The notes: generated by a model from the sequence alone, not told the origin. 64,000 nt of DNA from Lederbergia sp. NSJ-179 (GCF_022867885.1 NZ_JALIFP010000006.1:124001-188000); one strand, 5' to 3'; counted from the first letter of the stretch, positions 8,763 through 17,042 are shown. Translations and numbers: made by a program.

Positions 8763-9153
8763 CTTCCGGAGTGTCCTCCAAAGACTCTAAATATTCATCC
8801 AAGCTTTCAGAAACCATAGGTTGCTTCTGTGTTTCTTTTTTCATATAGTCTAGAGCCTTTGGAATATTTCGCTTCATTTTTGAGAATTTCTGAATAAGTT
8901 CATCCCCAGTATATCCCTGTCTTACCAGATCTCTTAAAATATCCTCTGAGAAATCCTCTTCCTCTGCGATTAACGGACGGATGATTAACTCTTTTCCGGT
9001 GAATTCTACCGTTGCCTCATCATCTATGTTCAAAGCGTCATAAAACTCTTTAGGAATACTGATTTGTCTTTGTTTAGATACCTTGACACGGCGGAGTCGT
9101 TTTCCTGAAATATCTGTCATCCTCTTTCTCTCCTTTGAATACATCATTACCAT
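8755..9153 (-). CDS. AbrB/MazE-type antitoxin
   Basis: A SpoVT-AbrB swapped-hairpin domain at about residues 20-60 (KVSKQRQISIPKEFYDALNIDDEATVEFTGKELIIRP), then an acidic helical tail likely to wrap the toxin. Expected to bind its own promoter. Two starts are possible: ATG 9153 preceded by AAAGGAGGG, and ATG 9120 preceded by AAAGGAGAG. The domain would start cleanly at 9120, but the upstream ribosome site is at least as good, so the longer form is listed. Pairing an AbrB-fold antitoxin with a RelE-fold toxin is a mixed arrangement. Confidence 0.72.
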   Translation of the reverse strand: MVMMYSKERKRMTDISGKRLRRVKVSKQRQISIPKEFYDALNIDDEATVEFTGKELIIRPLIAEEEDFSEDILRDLVRQGYTGDELIQKFSKMKRNIPKALDYMKKETQKQPMVSESLDEYLESLEDTPEDE

Positions 9154-9329
9154 AGTGTATGCCCTCCTTTAAAATAAAGATACTTTAAAAATTTATTTCC
9201 TTAAAATAAATATAACACAGAATACATGTTTGTGGGGATTTTCTAAGAGGTTAATGATGAATCTCAAATGTTTACCCCCGCTCAATGCGGGAATACAACT
9301 ACTAGACAAACTTCTTGGAGGTGCTACAA

Positions 9330-9503
9330 ATGGCAGACAAATACAAAACTGGTGAAAAAGCTCCCGAAAGTGGTAAGTTCAAGGTAGACAGCCTAGTTAA
9401 TGGGAACTCTCACAATGATGACACAACGATCGACATTGAAAAAGGAGAACAATTCCCACCATCCCCAAGCAGCCATGATGCAGCATATTGGGTGAAAGCA
9501 TAA
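9330..9503 (+). CDS. yjzC: YjzC family protein
   Basis: A 57-residue small protein with the TGEKAPESGKF opening and a polar, proline-rich end (FPPSPSSHDAAYWV) resembling Bacillus YjzC; function unknown in the family. The ATG at 9330 is preceded by GGAGGTG 7 nt upstream; the upstream in-frame ATG at 9315 overlaps no ribosome site. It is a single-gene unit with a strong terminator at 9512. Confidence 0.75.
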   Translation: MADKYKTGEKAPESGKFKVDSLVNGNSHNDDTTIDIEKGEQFPPSPSSHDAAYWVKA

Positions 9504-9511
9504 AACAAACT

Positions 9512-9543
9512 AAGGTCTTCCCGATTAAATTCAGGAAGACCTT
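9512..9543 (+). terminator. Intrinsic terminator after yjzC-like gene
   Basis: AAGGTCTTCC (9512-9521) and GGAAGACCTT (9534-9543) form a perfect 10-bp stem followed by TTATAT. Confidence 0.8.
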
Positions 9544-9631
9544 TTATATGAAAAAGAAGGACTTTTAGTATCGGTCTAGAATCCTATAAAAAGGGGGGAA
9601 TCCCAAAATAGGAGAGGAGAAAGCAATTGGA

Positions 9632-10606
9632 ATGGTTGTGAAACAAAGAACGAAGCCACTAGCATTAATAAAAATGGAAGCGATTAGGAGGAGAGTAACT
9701 GAAAATCATTGGAATCGGGAAGAAATTTTAAGAGAATATAAAACTCGCTTAGCGGGCTATAACGGGGAAAAGGCAGTGGATTATCACCTTTCGTTATTAA
9801 ATCCAAACACCTACCTTATTGTAAACGACTTGCGCCTCGAAAATATGACGGGAACGCATTTTCAAATCGACACGATCCTAGTTGCTCAATATGGAATCAT
9901 CCCCCTTTCCATTAAAAATTTCCGTGAAAAGGTAGTTTTTGAAGAGGCAACAAGACAGATGATTCACATTGTCGATGGAACGGAAAAAGGGTATGCATGC
10001 CCAACGGTTCAAGCAGCGCACCACGAATTGCAACTAAAGCAATGGCTTGGAAAAAATGGCTATCCTCAATTACCCATACACTCCTTCATCATCTTCAGCG
10101 ACCCCCACACCATTCTCAAAATCAATGGCAATCCCGAACATTACCAGCATATCTTCACCAGCAATCAACTTTATCTAAAAATGACCCACTTAGAAAAACG
10201 TTTCCGTGAAAATCGCCTTAGCAAGAAAGATATGAACCTTCTAAGTCGCGAACTAGTCAAACAACACAAACCGCCCAACTATGATTTAATGAACAAATTA
10301 GCGATCAAACCTGCCGACATTCAAACCGGAGTTCACTGTCCACATTGTGGCCACCTGGCAATGGCGCGAAAATATGGAAAATGGCTCTGTCCAAAATGCC
10401 AAAAAACATCCATAACCGCACATATCCAAGCGCTCTTAGACTACTTCCTACTTATAAAACCATCCATCACAAATGCAGAATGTCGAAAATTCCTGCACCT
10501 ACACTCGCGCTATCCGGCACAAAAAATATTAAACTCATTCCCTAATCTAAAAAAAGTAGGAAAAAACAGAGGCACAACCTACCATTATGTAGGATTTCAA
10601 AAATAA
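9632..10606 (+). CDS. NERD domain protein with C-terminal zinc ribbon
   Basis: A 324-residue protein. Residues about 40-160 match the nuclease-related NERD domain: GYNGEKAVDYHL, then FQIDTILV, then PLSIKNF. In most NERD proteins the last motif is ExK; here the first residue is serine (SIK), so nuclease activity may be lost. A zinc ribbon (CPHCGH...CPKC) sits at about 234-253, followed by a helical tail. No signal peptide or membrane segment. The gene is monocistronic between two terminators. Function beyond the domain is unknown. Confidence 0.75.
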   Translation: MVVKQRTKPLALIKMEAIRRRVTENHWNREEILREYKTRLAGYNGEKAVDYHLSLLNPNTYLIVNDLRLENMTGTHFQIDTILVAQYGIIPLSIKNFREKVVFEEATRQMIHIVDGTEKGYACPTVQAAHHELQLKQWLGKNGYPQLPIHSFIIFSDPHTILKINGNPEHYQHIFTSNQLYLKMTHLEKRFRENRLSKKDMNLLSRELVKQHKPPNYDLMNKLAIKPADIQTGVHCPHCGHLAMARKYGKWLCPKCQKTSITAHIQALLDYFLLIKPSITNAECRKFLHLHSRYPAQKILNSFPNLKKVGKNRGTTYHYVGFQK

Positions 10607-10621
10607 TTCCCCTGAATCGAG

Positions 10622-10650
10622 GCAACCGGCTCGCCGGTTGCTTCATTTTT
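10622..10650 (+). terminator. Intrinsic terminator, GCAACCGG-type palindrome
   Basis: GCAACCGG, CTCG loop, CCGGTTGC, then TTCATTTTTGTTTT. Same palindrome family as at 4399 and 15490, again placed between a gene end and a 20-bp array. Confidence 0.85.
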
Positions 10651-10687
10651 GTTTTCAGGGGGAAGAAGATCGTATGGGGAAAAATGG

Positions 10688-11320
10688 GGGAAACCCATAA
10701 ATTGATTGAGAAACCCATTTATTTAATAAGAGACCCATTCCTTTCATGAGAACCCCATTCTTTTCATAAGAAACCCATACTTAGGGTAAGAACCACATAA
10801 CTTGGTCGGGAACCCCATTTTTATCAGAATTAAGTCAGAACCCCATTCATTTCGTGAGAAGCCCATACTTAGATTAAGAACCCCATAATTAAGGCAAGGA
10901 ACCCATTTCTAGAATAAGAAACCCATTCTTTGGGTAAAAACCTCATAATCTGGTTGAGAAACCCATATTTGGGTTCAGAACCCCATAATTACGGCAAGGA
11001 ACCCATTTCTTATTGAAGATGCCCATAACTAAGGTAAGAAACCCATTTTTTTCATAAGAAACCCATACAGAGGTTAAGAACCCCATATTCAAATTAAAAG
11101 CCTCATTTCTTATTGGAGAACATCATAATAAAGGCAAAAAACCCATTCTTTATCCAGGAAACCCATTCTTTTGATAAGAAGCCCATTCCCCATTGAAGAA
11201 GCCCATTCCTCATTGGAGAACCCCATAATTAAATTAGGAACCCCATTTACCTTCTGAAGAACCCCATAACTAGCTTAAGAACCCCATACCCCGCAAAAAA
11301 CTCCATACCCAGCACACCCC
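10688..11320 (-). repeat. Array A5 of the degenerate 20-bp repeat (longest)
   Basis: About 31 units reading GAANCCCATW plus 10 variable bases on +, so the G-rich strand is -. Variable halves are A/T-rich (for example TTTTCATAAG, TTAAGGCAAG) and many carry stops in the G-rich direction, unlike A2-A4 and A7. It fills the space between the NERD gene and cysK and ends about 50 bp before the cysK promoter. Confidence 0.92.
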
Positions 11321-11371
11321 AAAAATAAATCCCCCTCCAAGGGACTATTTTAAAAATTGTCAAAATAATAC

Positions 11372-11400
11372 TTGACGATTCGCTTAATTCATTGTATTTT
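11372..11400 (+). promoter_or_regulatory. Candidate sigma-A promoter for cysK
   Basis: TTGACG (11372-11377), 17-bp spacer, TATTTT (11395-11400). It gives a leader of about 85 nt before the cysK start. A CymR-like site was not identified by eye. Confidence 0.5.
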
Positions 11401-11495
11401 GGTATGTATTATCAGTTATGAAATGGAAGCACGTTATTTCAAAAATTATTCGAAGTTTTCTATAACCAAGTTTTACGATCAGGAAGGTGTTCACG

Positions 11496-12428
11496 ATGTT
11501 GAGAAGGGTTGGGTCAATCGCAGAGTTGGTGGGGGATACCCCGCTTGTCCGTTTAAACCGCCTTAATCCCCCAGCGGGTGCGGAGGTGCTGGTGAAGCTT
11601 GAGTATTTTAATCCGAGCAGAAGTGTGAAGGATCGGGCTGCTTACAATATGATAGTCGAAGCTGAGCGAGCCGGGCTCCTGAAAAAAGGGGCGACGATCA
11701 TTGAGCCGACGTCTGGAAATACCGGGATCGGCCTGGCGATGAATGCGGCGGCGAAGGGGTATCGGACGATTATTGTCATGCCAGATTCATCCACTCTAGA
11801 GCGGATCAATATTTTAAAGGCCTATGGCGCTCAGGTGGTGCTGACCCCGAGTGAGGAAAAAATGCCGGGTGCGATTCGCAAGGCGGAGGAGTTAGCTGCA
11901 GGCATTCCCAATAGCTTTATCCCGATGCAGTTCGAGAATGAGGCGAATGCGGATATCCACCGAAAAACAACGGCTCAAGAAATTATCGCCGCTATGAAAG
12001 AGCACGGGAGAAAATTAGCCGCCTTCGTCTGTACGGCGGGCACAGGTGGGACGATTACAGGCACAGGTGAGGCACTCAAAGCATATGATCCCAACATCAC
12101 GGTTCATGTTGTCGAGCCAGCGGGATCCCCGGTTTTATCCGGTGGGGAGCCTGGTAAACACAAACTAGTAGGCACCAGTCCCGGATTCATTCCACCGATT
12201 TTGAATACAGAAATTTATGACGAGATTTTTCAAATAAAGGACGCAGAAGCCTATGAAACAACGCGGAATTTAGCAGCGCAAGAGGGATTACTACTGGGGC
12301 CCTCGAGTGGAGCATCCGTGTTTGCGGCATTGCAAGTGGCGCAGCGATTAGCACCGGATCAAACGGTCGTATGCATTGCCCCGGATTCAGGGGAACGCTA
12401 TTTGTCTAGTGATTTATTTCAATTTTAA
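11496..12428 (+). CDS. cysK: Cysteine synthase (O-acetylserine sulfhydrylase)
   Basis: A 310-residue PLP enzyme of fold type II that makes cysteine from O-acetylserine and sulfide in the cytoplasm. The PLP lysine lies in NPSRSVKDRAA, the phosphate or asparagine loop in PTSGNTGIG, and the glycine-rich cofactor loop in TAGTGGTITGTG. Full length for the family. The ATG at 11496 follows AGGAAGG; the upstream GTG at 11487 overlaps that site and is rejected. It is followed by a terminator and then a sulfonate-type ABC transporter, so the locus links sulfur uptake to cysteine synthesis. Confidence 0.9.
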   Translation: MLRRVGSIAELVGDTPLVRLNRLNPPAGAEVLVKLEYFNPSRSVKDRAAYNMIVEAERAGLLKKGATIIEPTSGNTGIGLAMNAAAKGYRTIIVMPDSSTLERINILKAYGAQVVLTPSEEKMPGAIRKAEELAAGIPNSFIPMQFENEANADIHRKTTAQEIIAAMKEHGRKLAAFVCTAGTGGTITGTGEALKAYDPNITVHVVEPAGSPVLSGGEPGKHKLVGTSPGFIPPILNTEIYDEIFQIKDAEAYETTRNLAAQEGLLLGPSSGASVFAALQVAQRLAPDQTVVCIAPDSGERYLSSDLFQF

Positions 12429-12430
12429 TA

Positions 12431-12454
12431 GGGGGACTCCCCCTTCTTTTTTTA
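12431..12454 (+). terminator. Intrinsic terminator after cysK
   Basis: GGGGG-ACT-CCCCC followed by TTCTTTTTTT. Tight stem with a long T-tract. Confidence 0.85.
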
Positions 12455-12506
12455 AAACATAAACTACAGTAAAACACTAAGTTTAATAATATATGGAGGT
12501 GAAGGC

Positions 12507-13349
12507 ATGTATCTTAGTTTACAAGGGATAGAGAAGAATTTTACAAATAAGCAGAATGAGAGATTGCTAGTCCTAGATTCCATTGATTTACAAGTTGAAA
12601 AAGGAGAGTTTGTGTCGGTTGTGGGGCCTTCGGGTTGTGGAAAATCCACGTTACTGTATTTAATCGCCGGGCTGGACCAACCAGATAAAGGAAAAATTGA
12701 AGTCCAAGGAAAAAGAATTGAAAAACCGAGTCCTGAGCGGGTCGTCGTCTTTCAAGAATCCGGATTATTCCCATGGCTCACTGTTTTGGAAAATGTCACT
12801 TATGGCTTGCTATTGAAAAAGATGTCGAAGCAGGAAGCAGAGGAACGAGCGCGGAAAGTTCTAAAAATGGTGCATTTAAGTCGCTACGAGGATTCTTATC
12901 CGCATCAGCTCTCTGGTGGAATGAAACAAAGGGTCGCCATTGCGCGGGCACTTGTCATGGAACCAGAAGTTTTATTAATGGATGAACCTTTCTCCGCATT
13001 GGATGAACAAACCCGGATGGTATTGCATCGTGAACTATTGGAAATTTGGCGGCAAACGAAGGTCACGATTATCTTTGTCACCCACAATATCCGCGAAGCC
13101 GTCCAATTATCGGAAAAAATCGTCGTCATGGCTACACGCCCAGGTCGGATCAAAGAATTAATCAACGTGCCGGTCACAAAGGATGGCATCATGCCAGATA
13201 GTGTCACCCTCCATACCGAACAGCGTGTGCTTAAAATCTTACAAAATGAAATTGAAAAAGTGTTGAAGGAGGAGATGGGGGATGACTACCGCTTTACGGC
13301 GAATCAGTTTCATCGTGATCATAGCGGTGATATGGGAAGCCACATCTAG
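12507..13349 (+). CDS. ssuB: Aliphatic sulfonate/nitrate-type ABC transporter ATP-binding protein
   Basis: A 280-residue ATPase with Walker A GPSGCGKST, Q-loop VVFQESGLFPW, signature LSGGMKQRVAIARAL and Walker B VLLMDEPFSALD. It powers import of an oxidised sulfur compound, most likely a sulfonate, given the membrane partner, binding protein and adjacent cysK. GGAGGTG precedes the ATG. Its 3' end runs 68 nt into the permease gene, longer than usual; the C-terminal tail NQFHRDHSGDMGSHI is probably an extension created by the overlap. Confidence 0.82.
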   Translation: MYLSLQGIEKNFTNKQNERLLVLDSIDLQVEKGEFVSVVGPSGCGKSTLLYLIAGLDQPDKGKIEVQGKRIEKPSPERVVVFQESGLFPWLTVLENVTYGLLLKKMSKQEAEERARKVLKMVHLSRYEDSYPHQLSGGMKQRVAIARALVMEPEVLLMDEPFSALDEQTRMVLHRELLEIWRQTKVTIIFVTHNIREAVQLSEKIVVMATRPGRIKELINVPVTKDGIMPDSVTLHTEQRVLKILQNEIEKVLKEEMGDDYRFTANQFHRDHSGDMGSHI

Positions 13350-14034
13350 ATTATCAGGACTACCAGATTTCATGTTTCCATCCTTAATCCAAGTATTCGA
13401 AACTTTATACAATGGGATCCTCAATGGCCAAATCCTCGTCGCCATTGGAAAAAGTCTGAGCCGACTGCTTATCGGATTTTCAATTGCCATTGTGCTCGGC
13501 CTACTAATGGGTTATCTCATTTGGCGCTATAAATGGGTCGAGGATACCCTGGGCTTCCTCGTCACAGCCCTACAATCCATTCCAAGTATCGTCTGGTTCC
13601 CACTGGCGATTATCTGGTTCGGACTAAATGACATGGCGATTCTATTCATCGTCACCATCGGGGCCACTTGGACGATGACAACCAGTGCCACGAGCGGCTT
13701 TAAAAATGTCCCCCAGCTTTACCAAAGGGTGGCAAAAACATTCGGCTCAACAGGAATTCACTTTATCCGTACCGTCATTTTACCAGCTTCTGTCCCCCAA
13801 CTACTATCAGGGCTACGCATCGCCTGGGCCTTCTCCTGGCGCGCATTAATGGCCGGGGAACTACTCGGTGCAGGCGGCGGCCTTGGCCAACTACTAGAAA
13901 CAGGACGCTCATTGGGACAAATGGACTTAGTCATCTCCGTCATGATCATGATCGCCGTAATCGGCACCATCATCGACCAAATCGTCTTCACGCGCTTAGA
14001 GCGCTCCGTCCAAACCAAATGGGGAGTTGCTTAA
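13282..14034 (+). CDS. ssuC: Sulfonate-type ABC transporter permease
   Basis: A 250-residue integral membrane protein with about six helices and the coupling-helix region TFGSTGIHFIRTVILPASVPQLLSGLRIAWAFSW split by helices, typical of SsuC/TauC/NrtB permeases. AAGGAGGAGATGGGGG lies directly before the ATG, inside the end of the ATPase gene, so translation is coupled. It is followed by array A6 before the binding-protein gene, which interrupts an otherwise compact operon. Confidence 0.85.
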   Translation: MTTALRRISFIVIIAVIWEATSRLSGLPDFMFPSLIQVFETLYNGILNGQILVAIGKSLSRLLIGFSIAIVLGLLMGYLIWRYKWVEDTLGFLVTALQSIPSIVWFPLAIIWFGLNDMAILFIVTIGATWTMTTSATSGFKNVPQLYQRVAKTFGSTGIHFIRTVILPASVPQLLSGLRIAWAFSWRALMAGELLGAGGGLGQLLETGRSLGQMDLVISVMIMIAVIGTIIDQIVFTRLERSVQTKWGVA

Positions 14035-14053
14035 TTTTTTAAAAGTTAGCTTC

Positions 14054-14420
14054 TAATGGGGTATCTGGCGTGGGGAATGGGCTGCCTTTCGGATAAATGG
14101 GTTACTTTTCACGGAAAATGGGTTTCTTTTCAGATAAATGGGTCTCTCAACATGAGGAATGGGCCCGTTCCTTGGGGAAATGGGTTTCCTTTTGGATAAA
14201 TGGGTTTCCACCTCACGGAAGTGGGTTTCTCAATGAAAAAATGTCTTTGCGCGTTGAATGGGTTTCTACCCCCTATAATGGGTTACTTCCCACATTGAAT
14301 GGGTTTCATTTTGCATAAATGGGTTTATTCTCATGAAGAATGGGTTTCTCGGCACTTGGAATGGGCTTCCAACCTTGGCAAATGGGTCTCTTCCTCATAG
14401 TAATGGGTTTCTCTAGGATC
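14054..14420 (+). repeat. Array A6 of the degenerate 20-bp repeat, inside an operon
   Basis: About 18 units with core AATGGGTTTC. It fills the whole gap between the permease and binding-protein genes of the sulfonate transporter, and so would be transcribed as part of the mRNA, G-rich strand in the RNA. No promoter was seen between the array and the downstream gene. Confidence 0.9.
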
Positions 14421-14467
14421 AGACCCTCAAAAATACGAATTTCATATGAAAAAAGAGGAGAAATGGA

Positions 14468-15439
14468 ATGAAAAAATTATGGATCGGTTTATTATTACTA
14501 ATCGTTTTAGCTGGTTGCGGAAATGGGAAAAGTGATACCGTGAAGATCGGATATTTTCCAAACCTCACACATGTTGCGACGATTATTGGCTTGGAAAAAG
14601 GGTATTTTCAAGAGGAGCTTGGGGAGAAGACAAAAATTGAGACAAAGACCGTTAGCAATGGTGGCCTTTTTATGGAAGCCATGACAACGAAGGCAATTGA
14701 TATTGGCACAGTCGGTCCAGGACCGGCGATTAATTTCTATGTGAAAAATCCCCAGTTCCATATTGTATCAGGTGCTGTCAATGGGGGAGCGGTGCTCGTA
14801 GCCGGAGAAAATAGTGGGGTCGAGACATTAGCCGACCTTGATGGAAAAAGAGTGGCCATCCCGGTGATCGGAAGTACGCAAGACGTCATGTTGCGTAAAG
14901 CACTCCAGGAAGTCGATCTAAATGTAAAAGAGAACGGTGGAACGGTGGAATTATATGCAGCAGCCCCTGCAGACACTGCCTCTCTATTTGTCCAAGAATC
15001 CGTCGATGCCGCCGCAACCCAAGAACCATGGGGCTATATACTCGAGACACAAGCAAATGGAAAGCTCTTATTGGATTGGGAAAACTTTGCGTGGGGGAAA
15101 GATTCCACGAATACCGTGGTCGTCGCCCGAGAAGATTTCCTTAAAAATGAAGATCAGGTTCATGCCTATCTTCGGGCCCATCAAAAAGCCGTGAACTTTA
15201 TCCGAGAAAACCCTGAAGAAGCACAAGAAATTGTCATCAAGCACATTAAAGACCTAACAGGTAAAGAAGTGAATGCGGAAGAAACAACCGCAGCCTTCGA
15301 ACACTTAGAAGTAACCACAGATGTCAACGAACAAGTCATCAAAGAAATGGCGAAAATTAGCAAAGAAGCCGACTATATCGAAAGTGATGATATTGAAGGA
15401 CTCATTAACTTAGACTACTTGGAAAAAATAAAAGAATAA
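14468..15439 (+). CDS. ssuA: Sulfonate-type ABC transporter substrate-binding lipoprotein
   Basis: A 323-residue lipoprotein: lipobox LAGC at residues 14-17, then the NMT1/SsuA-type fold (VKIGYFPNLTHVATIIGLEKGYF; GTVGPGPAINFY; QEPWGY). It captures the substrate outside the membrane for the ATPase/permease pair at 12507-14034. AGAGGAG precedes the ATG. Separated from the permease by 433 bp containing array A6. Sulfonate rather than nitrate or thiamine precursor is inferred from neighbouring cysK. Confidence 0.82.
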   Translation: MKKLWIGLLLLIVLAGCGNGKSDTVKIGYFPNLTHVATIIGLEKGYFQEELGEKTKIETKTVSNGGLFMEAMTTKAIDIGTVGPGPAINFYVKNPQFHIVSGAVNGGAVLVAGENSGVETLADLDGKRVAIPVIGSTQDVMLRKALQEVDLNVKENGGTVELYAAAPADTASLFVQESVDAAATQEPWGYILETQANGKLLLDWENFAWGKDSTNTVVVAREDFLKNEDQVHAYLRAHQKAVNFIRENPEEAQEIVIKHIKDLTGKEVNAEETTAAFEHLEVTTDVNEQVIKEMAKISKEADYIESDDIEGLINLDYLEKIKE

Positions 15440-15446
15440 AAGGAAA

Positions 15447-15483
15447 GGGGCAAAGCCGAAAACCACGGCCTTGCCCTATTTAT
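15447..15483 (+). terminator. Terminator after ssuA
   Basis: GGGGCAA and TTGCCC arms with an inner GCCG/CGGC stem, followed by TATTTATTT. Confidence 0.75.
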
Positions 15484-15489
15484 TTGGTT

Positions 15490-15509
15490 GCAACCGGCGC
15501 GCCGGTTGC
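15490..15509. terminator. GCAACCGG-type palindrome
   Basis: GCAACCGG, CGCG, CCGGTTGC. It lies after a complete terminator and before array A7, so it is redundant as a terminator. A decayed copy (AACCG...CGGTT) lies at about 16228-16243 on the other side of A7. Confidence 0.7.
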
Positions 15510-15599
15510 TTCCATATGGAAAAATTTGAATTTCACTTGAAAGATAAAACGCCCAACTTAGAAAGAATTTTCATCACGAAGTATAGGGGCTTTCATCTG

Positions 15600-16135
15600 G
15601 GAAATGGGGCAATGGGCTTCTCCTCAAAGTAATGGGTTTCTTTCATGGCAAATGGGTTTCCCGTCGGAAGAATGGGTTTCTTTCTGGGAATATGGGTTTC
15701 CCGTTGGGGAAATGGGCTTCTTTCTGGGAATATGGGTTTCTCTCCGGAGAAATGGGCTTCTTTCATGGCAAATGGGTTTCATTCAAGGTGAATGGGTTTC
15801 TCTCCGAAAAAATGGGCTTCTTTCCAGGGAAATGGGTTTTCCATCAGAGAAATGGGTTTCTCCCCGGAAGAATGGGATCGTCCCCGGAGAAATGGGTTCC
15901 TTCCATGGAAAATGGGTCTCCCCTCAGAAGAATGGGTTTCTTTCCCGGAAAATGGGCTTCCCACCATGAAGAATGGGTTTCTCACCCGGCAAATGGGTTT
16001 CTTCCTCGGAAAATGGGTTTTCCATCAGAGAAATGGGTTTCTCACCCGGCAAATGGGTTTCCCTCAAGAGTAATGTGCCACTCCCCATAAAAATGGGTCC
16101 CTTGGCCATGAAATGGGCTTCTCTCCCCAGGGAAT
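15600..16135 (+). repeat. Array A7 of the degenerate 20-bp repeat
   Basis: About 27 units, the most regular array: long runs in exact 20-bp register, with internal repeats of whole units (for example CTCACCCGGC and TTTCATGGCA each recur). Three forward frames stay open for 93, 121 and 152 codons at once. It is bounded by the palindrome at 15490 and a hairpin at 16181. Confidence 0.92.
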
Positions 16136-16180
16136 GTCCGCCCTCCCCGTAATACTAGCCCTCCCACCCAAACACGAAAA

Positions 16181-16215
16181 AAAATCAGTGGGGCACAGAA
16201 GTCCCTACTGATTTT
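16181..16215 (-). terminator. Terminator hairpin
   Basis: AAAATCAGTGGGG (16181-16193) pairs with CCCTACTGATTTT (16203-16215). Eight A residues to the left give a T-tract on the - strand, so it would stop leftward transcription from the gene at 16560. Confidence 0.6.
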
Positions 16216-16257
16216 CCCAACATTTACAACCGACCCACCGGTTACCTTTAGGAAAAG

Positions 16258-16530
16258 AACGATCAACAAAATAGAAGCGATGACAAGAATTTAAATCAGG
16301 AAATCGTGAACAGTTGTCTGCAAGCAAGGGACATAACAGGGGTAACATCTTAAGCAGGTACTTTTGTCCATGACAAGGAGTGGTTTAGACAAAGCACCCA
16401 GCTCCAACCCTATCCCATCCGAGGTTGTATTCCGTCCGCATACAATCTCGACTGCATGAGACAAAAAGTCACACCATTTCTGTACGAAGAAATGGAATCC
16501 GGCTGTGCAATTTCAAAAACCAATAGGTGA
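16258..16530 (+). pseudogene. Possible gene remnant with internal stop
   Basis: One frame is open from about 16258 to 16530 apart from a single TAA at 16351-16353. The second part reads AGTFVHDKEWFRQ...MESGCAISKTNR, protein-like in composition. No ribosome site or start was found and I do not recognise it. It may be coincidence. Confidence 0.2.
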
Positions 16531-16559
16531 TGGATAAAAATAAGCCTTCCCGCTAGTTA

Positions 16560-16805
16560 TCAGTCCCAGCCATACTCGTCTTCATCGCGACGATGTCTGC
16601 GACACCTTCTGCACCTACAAACAAAATCGCGCTCACGGTCACGATCCCGATCATGCTCATGCTCACAATCACGGTCATGGTCGCGATCACAGTCACAATC
16701 ACGATCATCTACTTCACGGCATCTACAAACTAATACACGTCGTCTTCTCCGTCGTCTATCCTCAGCGCCGCCAACAAAATCATCGTCATATTCATAATAA
16801 TACAT
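16560..16805 (-). CDS. Arg/Asp/Cys-rich small protein, possible spore-coat type
   Basis: An 81-residue protein of extreme composition: MYYYEYDDDF, then Arg runs, two VCRCR motifs (about residues 26 and 62) and a central stretch of alternating DRD/EHEHD. AAGGGAG precedes the ATG 8 nt upstream. The pattern resembles low-complexity Cys/charged proteins of Bacillus spore coats, but no family is recognised. It is monocistronic. Confidence 0.55.
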   Translation of the reverse strand: MYYYEYDDDFVGGAEDRRRRRRRVLVCRCREVDDRDCDCDRDHDRDCEHEHDRDRDRERDFVCRCRRCRRHRRDEDEYGWD

Positions 16806-16993
16806 ATACCTGTCTCCCTTTAGTTATTAAGGCCGGCCGACCTTACTATATACTACGGCGAAGCAGTCAATTAGATTGTACAAACCATCCAGTGCAAACG
16901 AGGATTTTTTGAAAGTATGTAAAATATAAATGTTAAAACGGACCCTTTTTTAATCTGTGAATTAAATCACAAAACAAAAGCAACATAAAAAAA

Positions 16994-17042
16994 CGCAATT
17001 AGACTGTTCACCTCCAACATTTTAGGTGAAAATCCAATTGCG
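16994..17042 (-). terminator. Terminator of the SGNH gene
   Basis: CGCAATT...AATTGCG outer arms and TTCACCT/AGGTGAA inner arms form a long hairpin. On the - strand it is followed by seven Ts. The rest of 16806-17120 shows a leftward promoter-like A/T-rich segment for the gene at 16560 but no gene. Confidence 0.7.

Noticed and set aside
10688-11320. Telomere-like or replication-origin iterons
   Set aside because: The core has GGGTTT but the unit is 20 bp with a variable half, no initiator gene is nearby, and seven dispersed copies argue against an origin.
15604-16090. Genes for repetitive MGF/WVS/NGF proteins in the arrays
   Set aside because: The same pattern appears in all three frames at once, no ribosome sites precede the frames, and arrays A1 and A5 of the same family have many stops.
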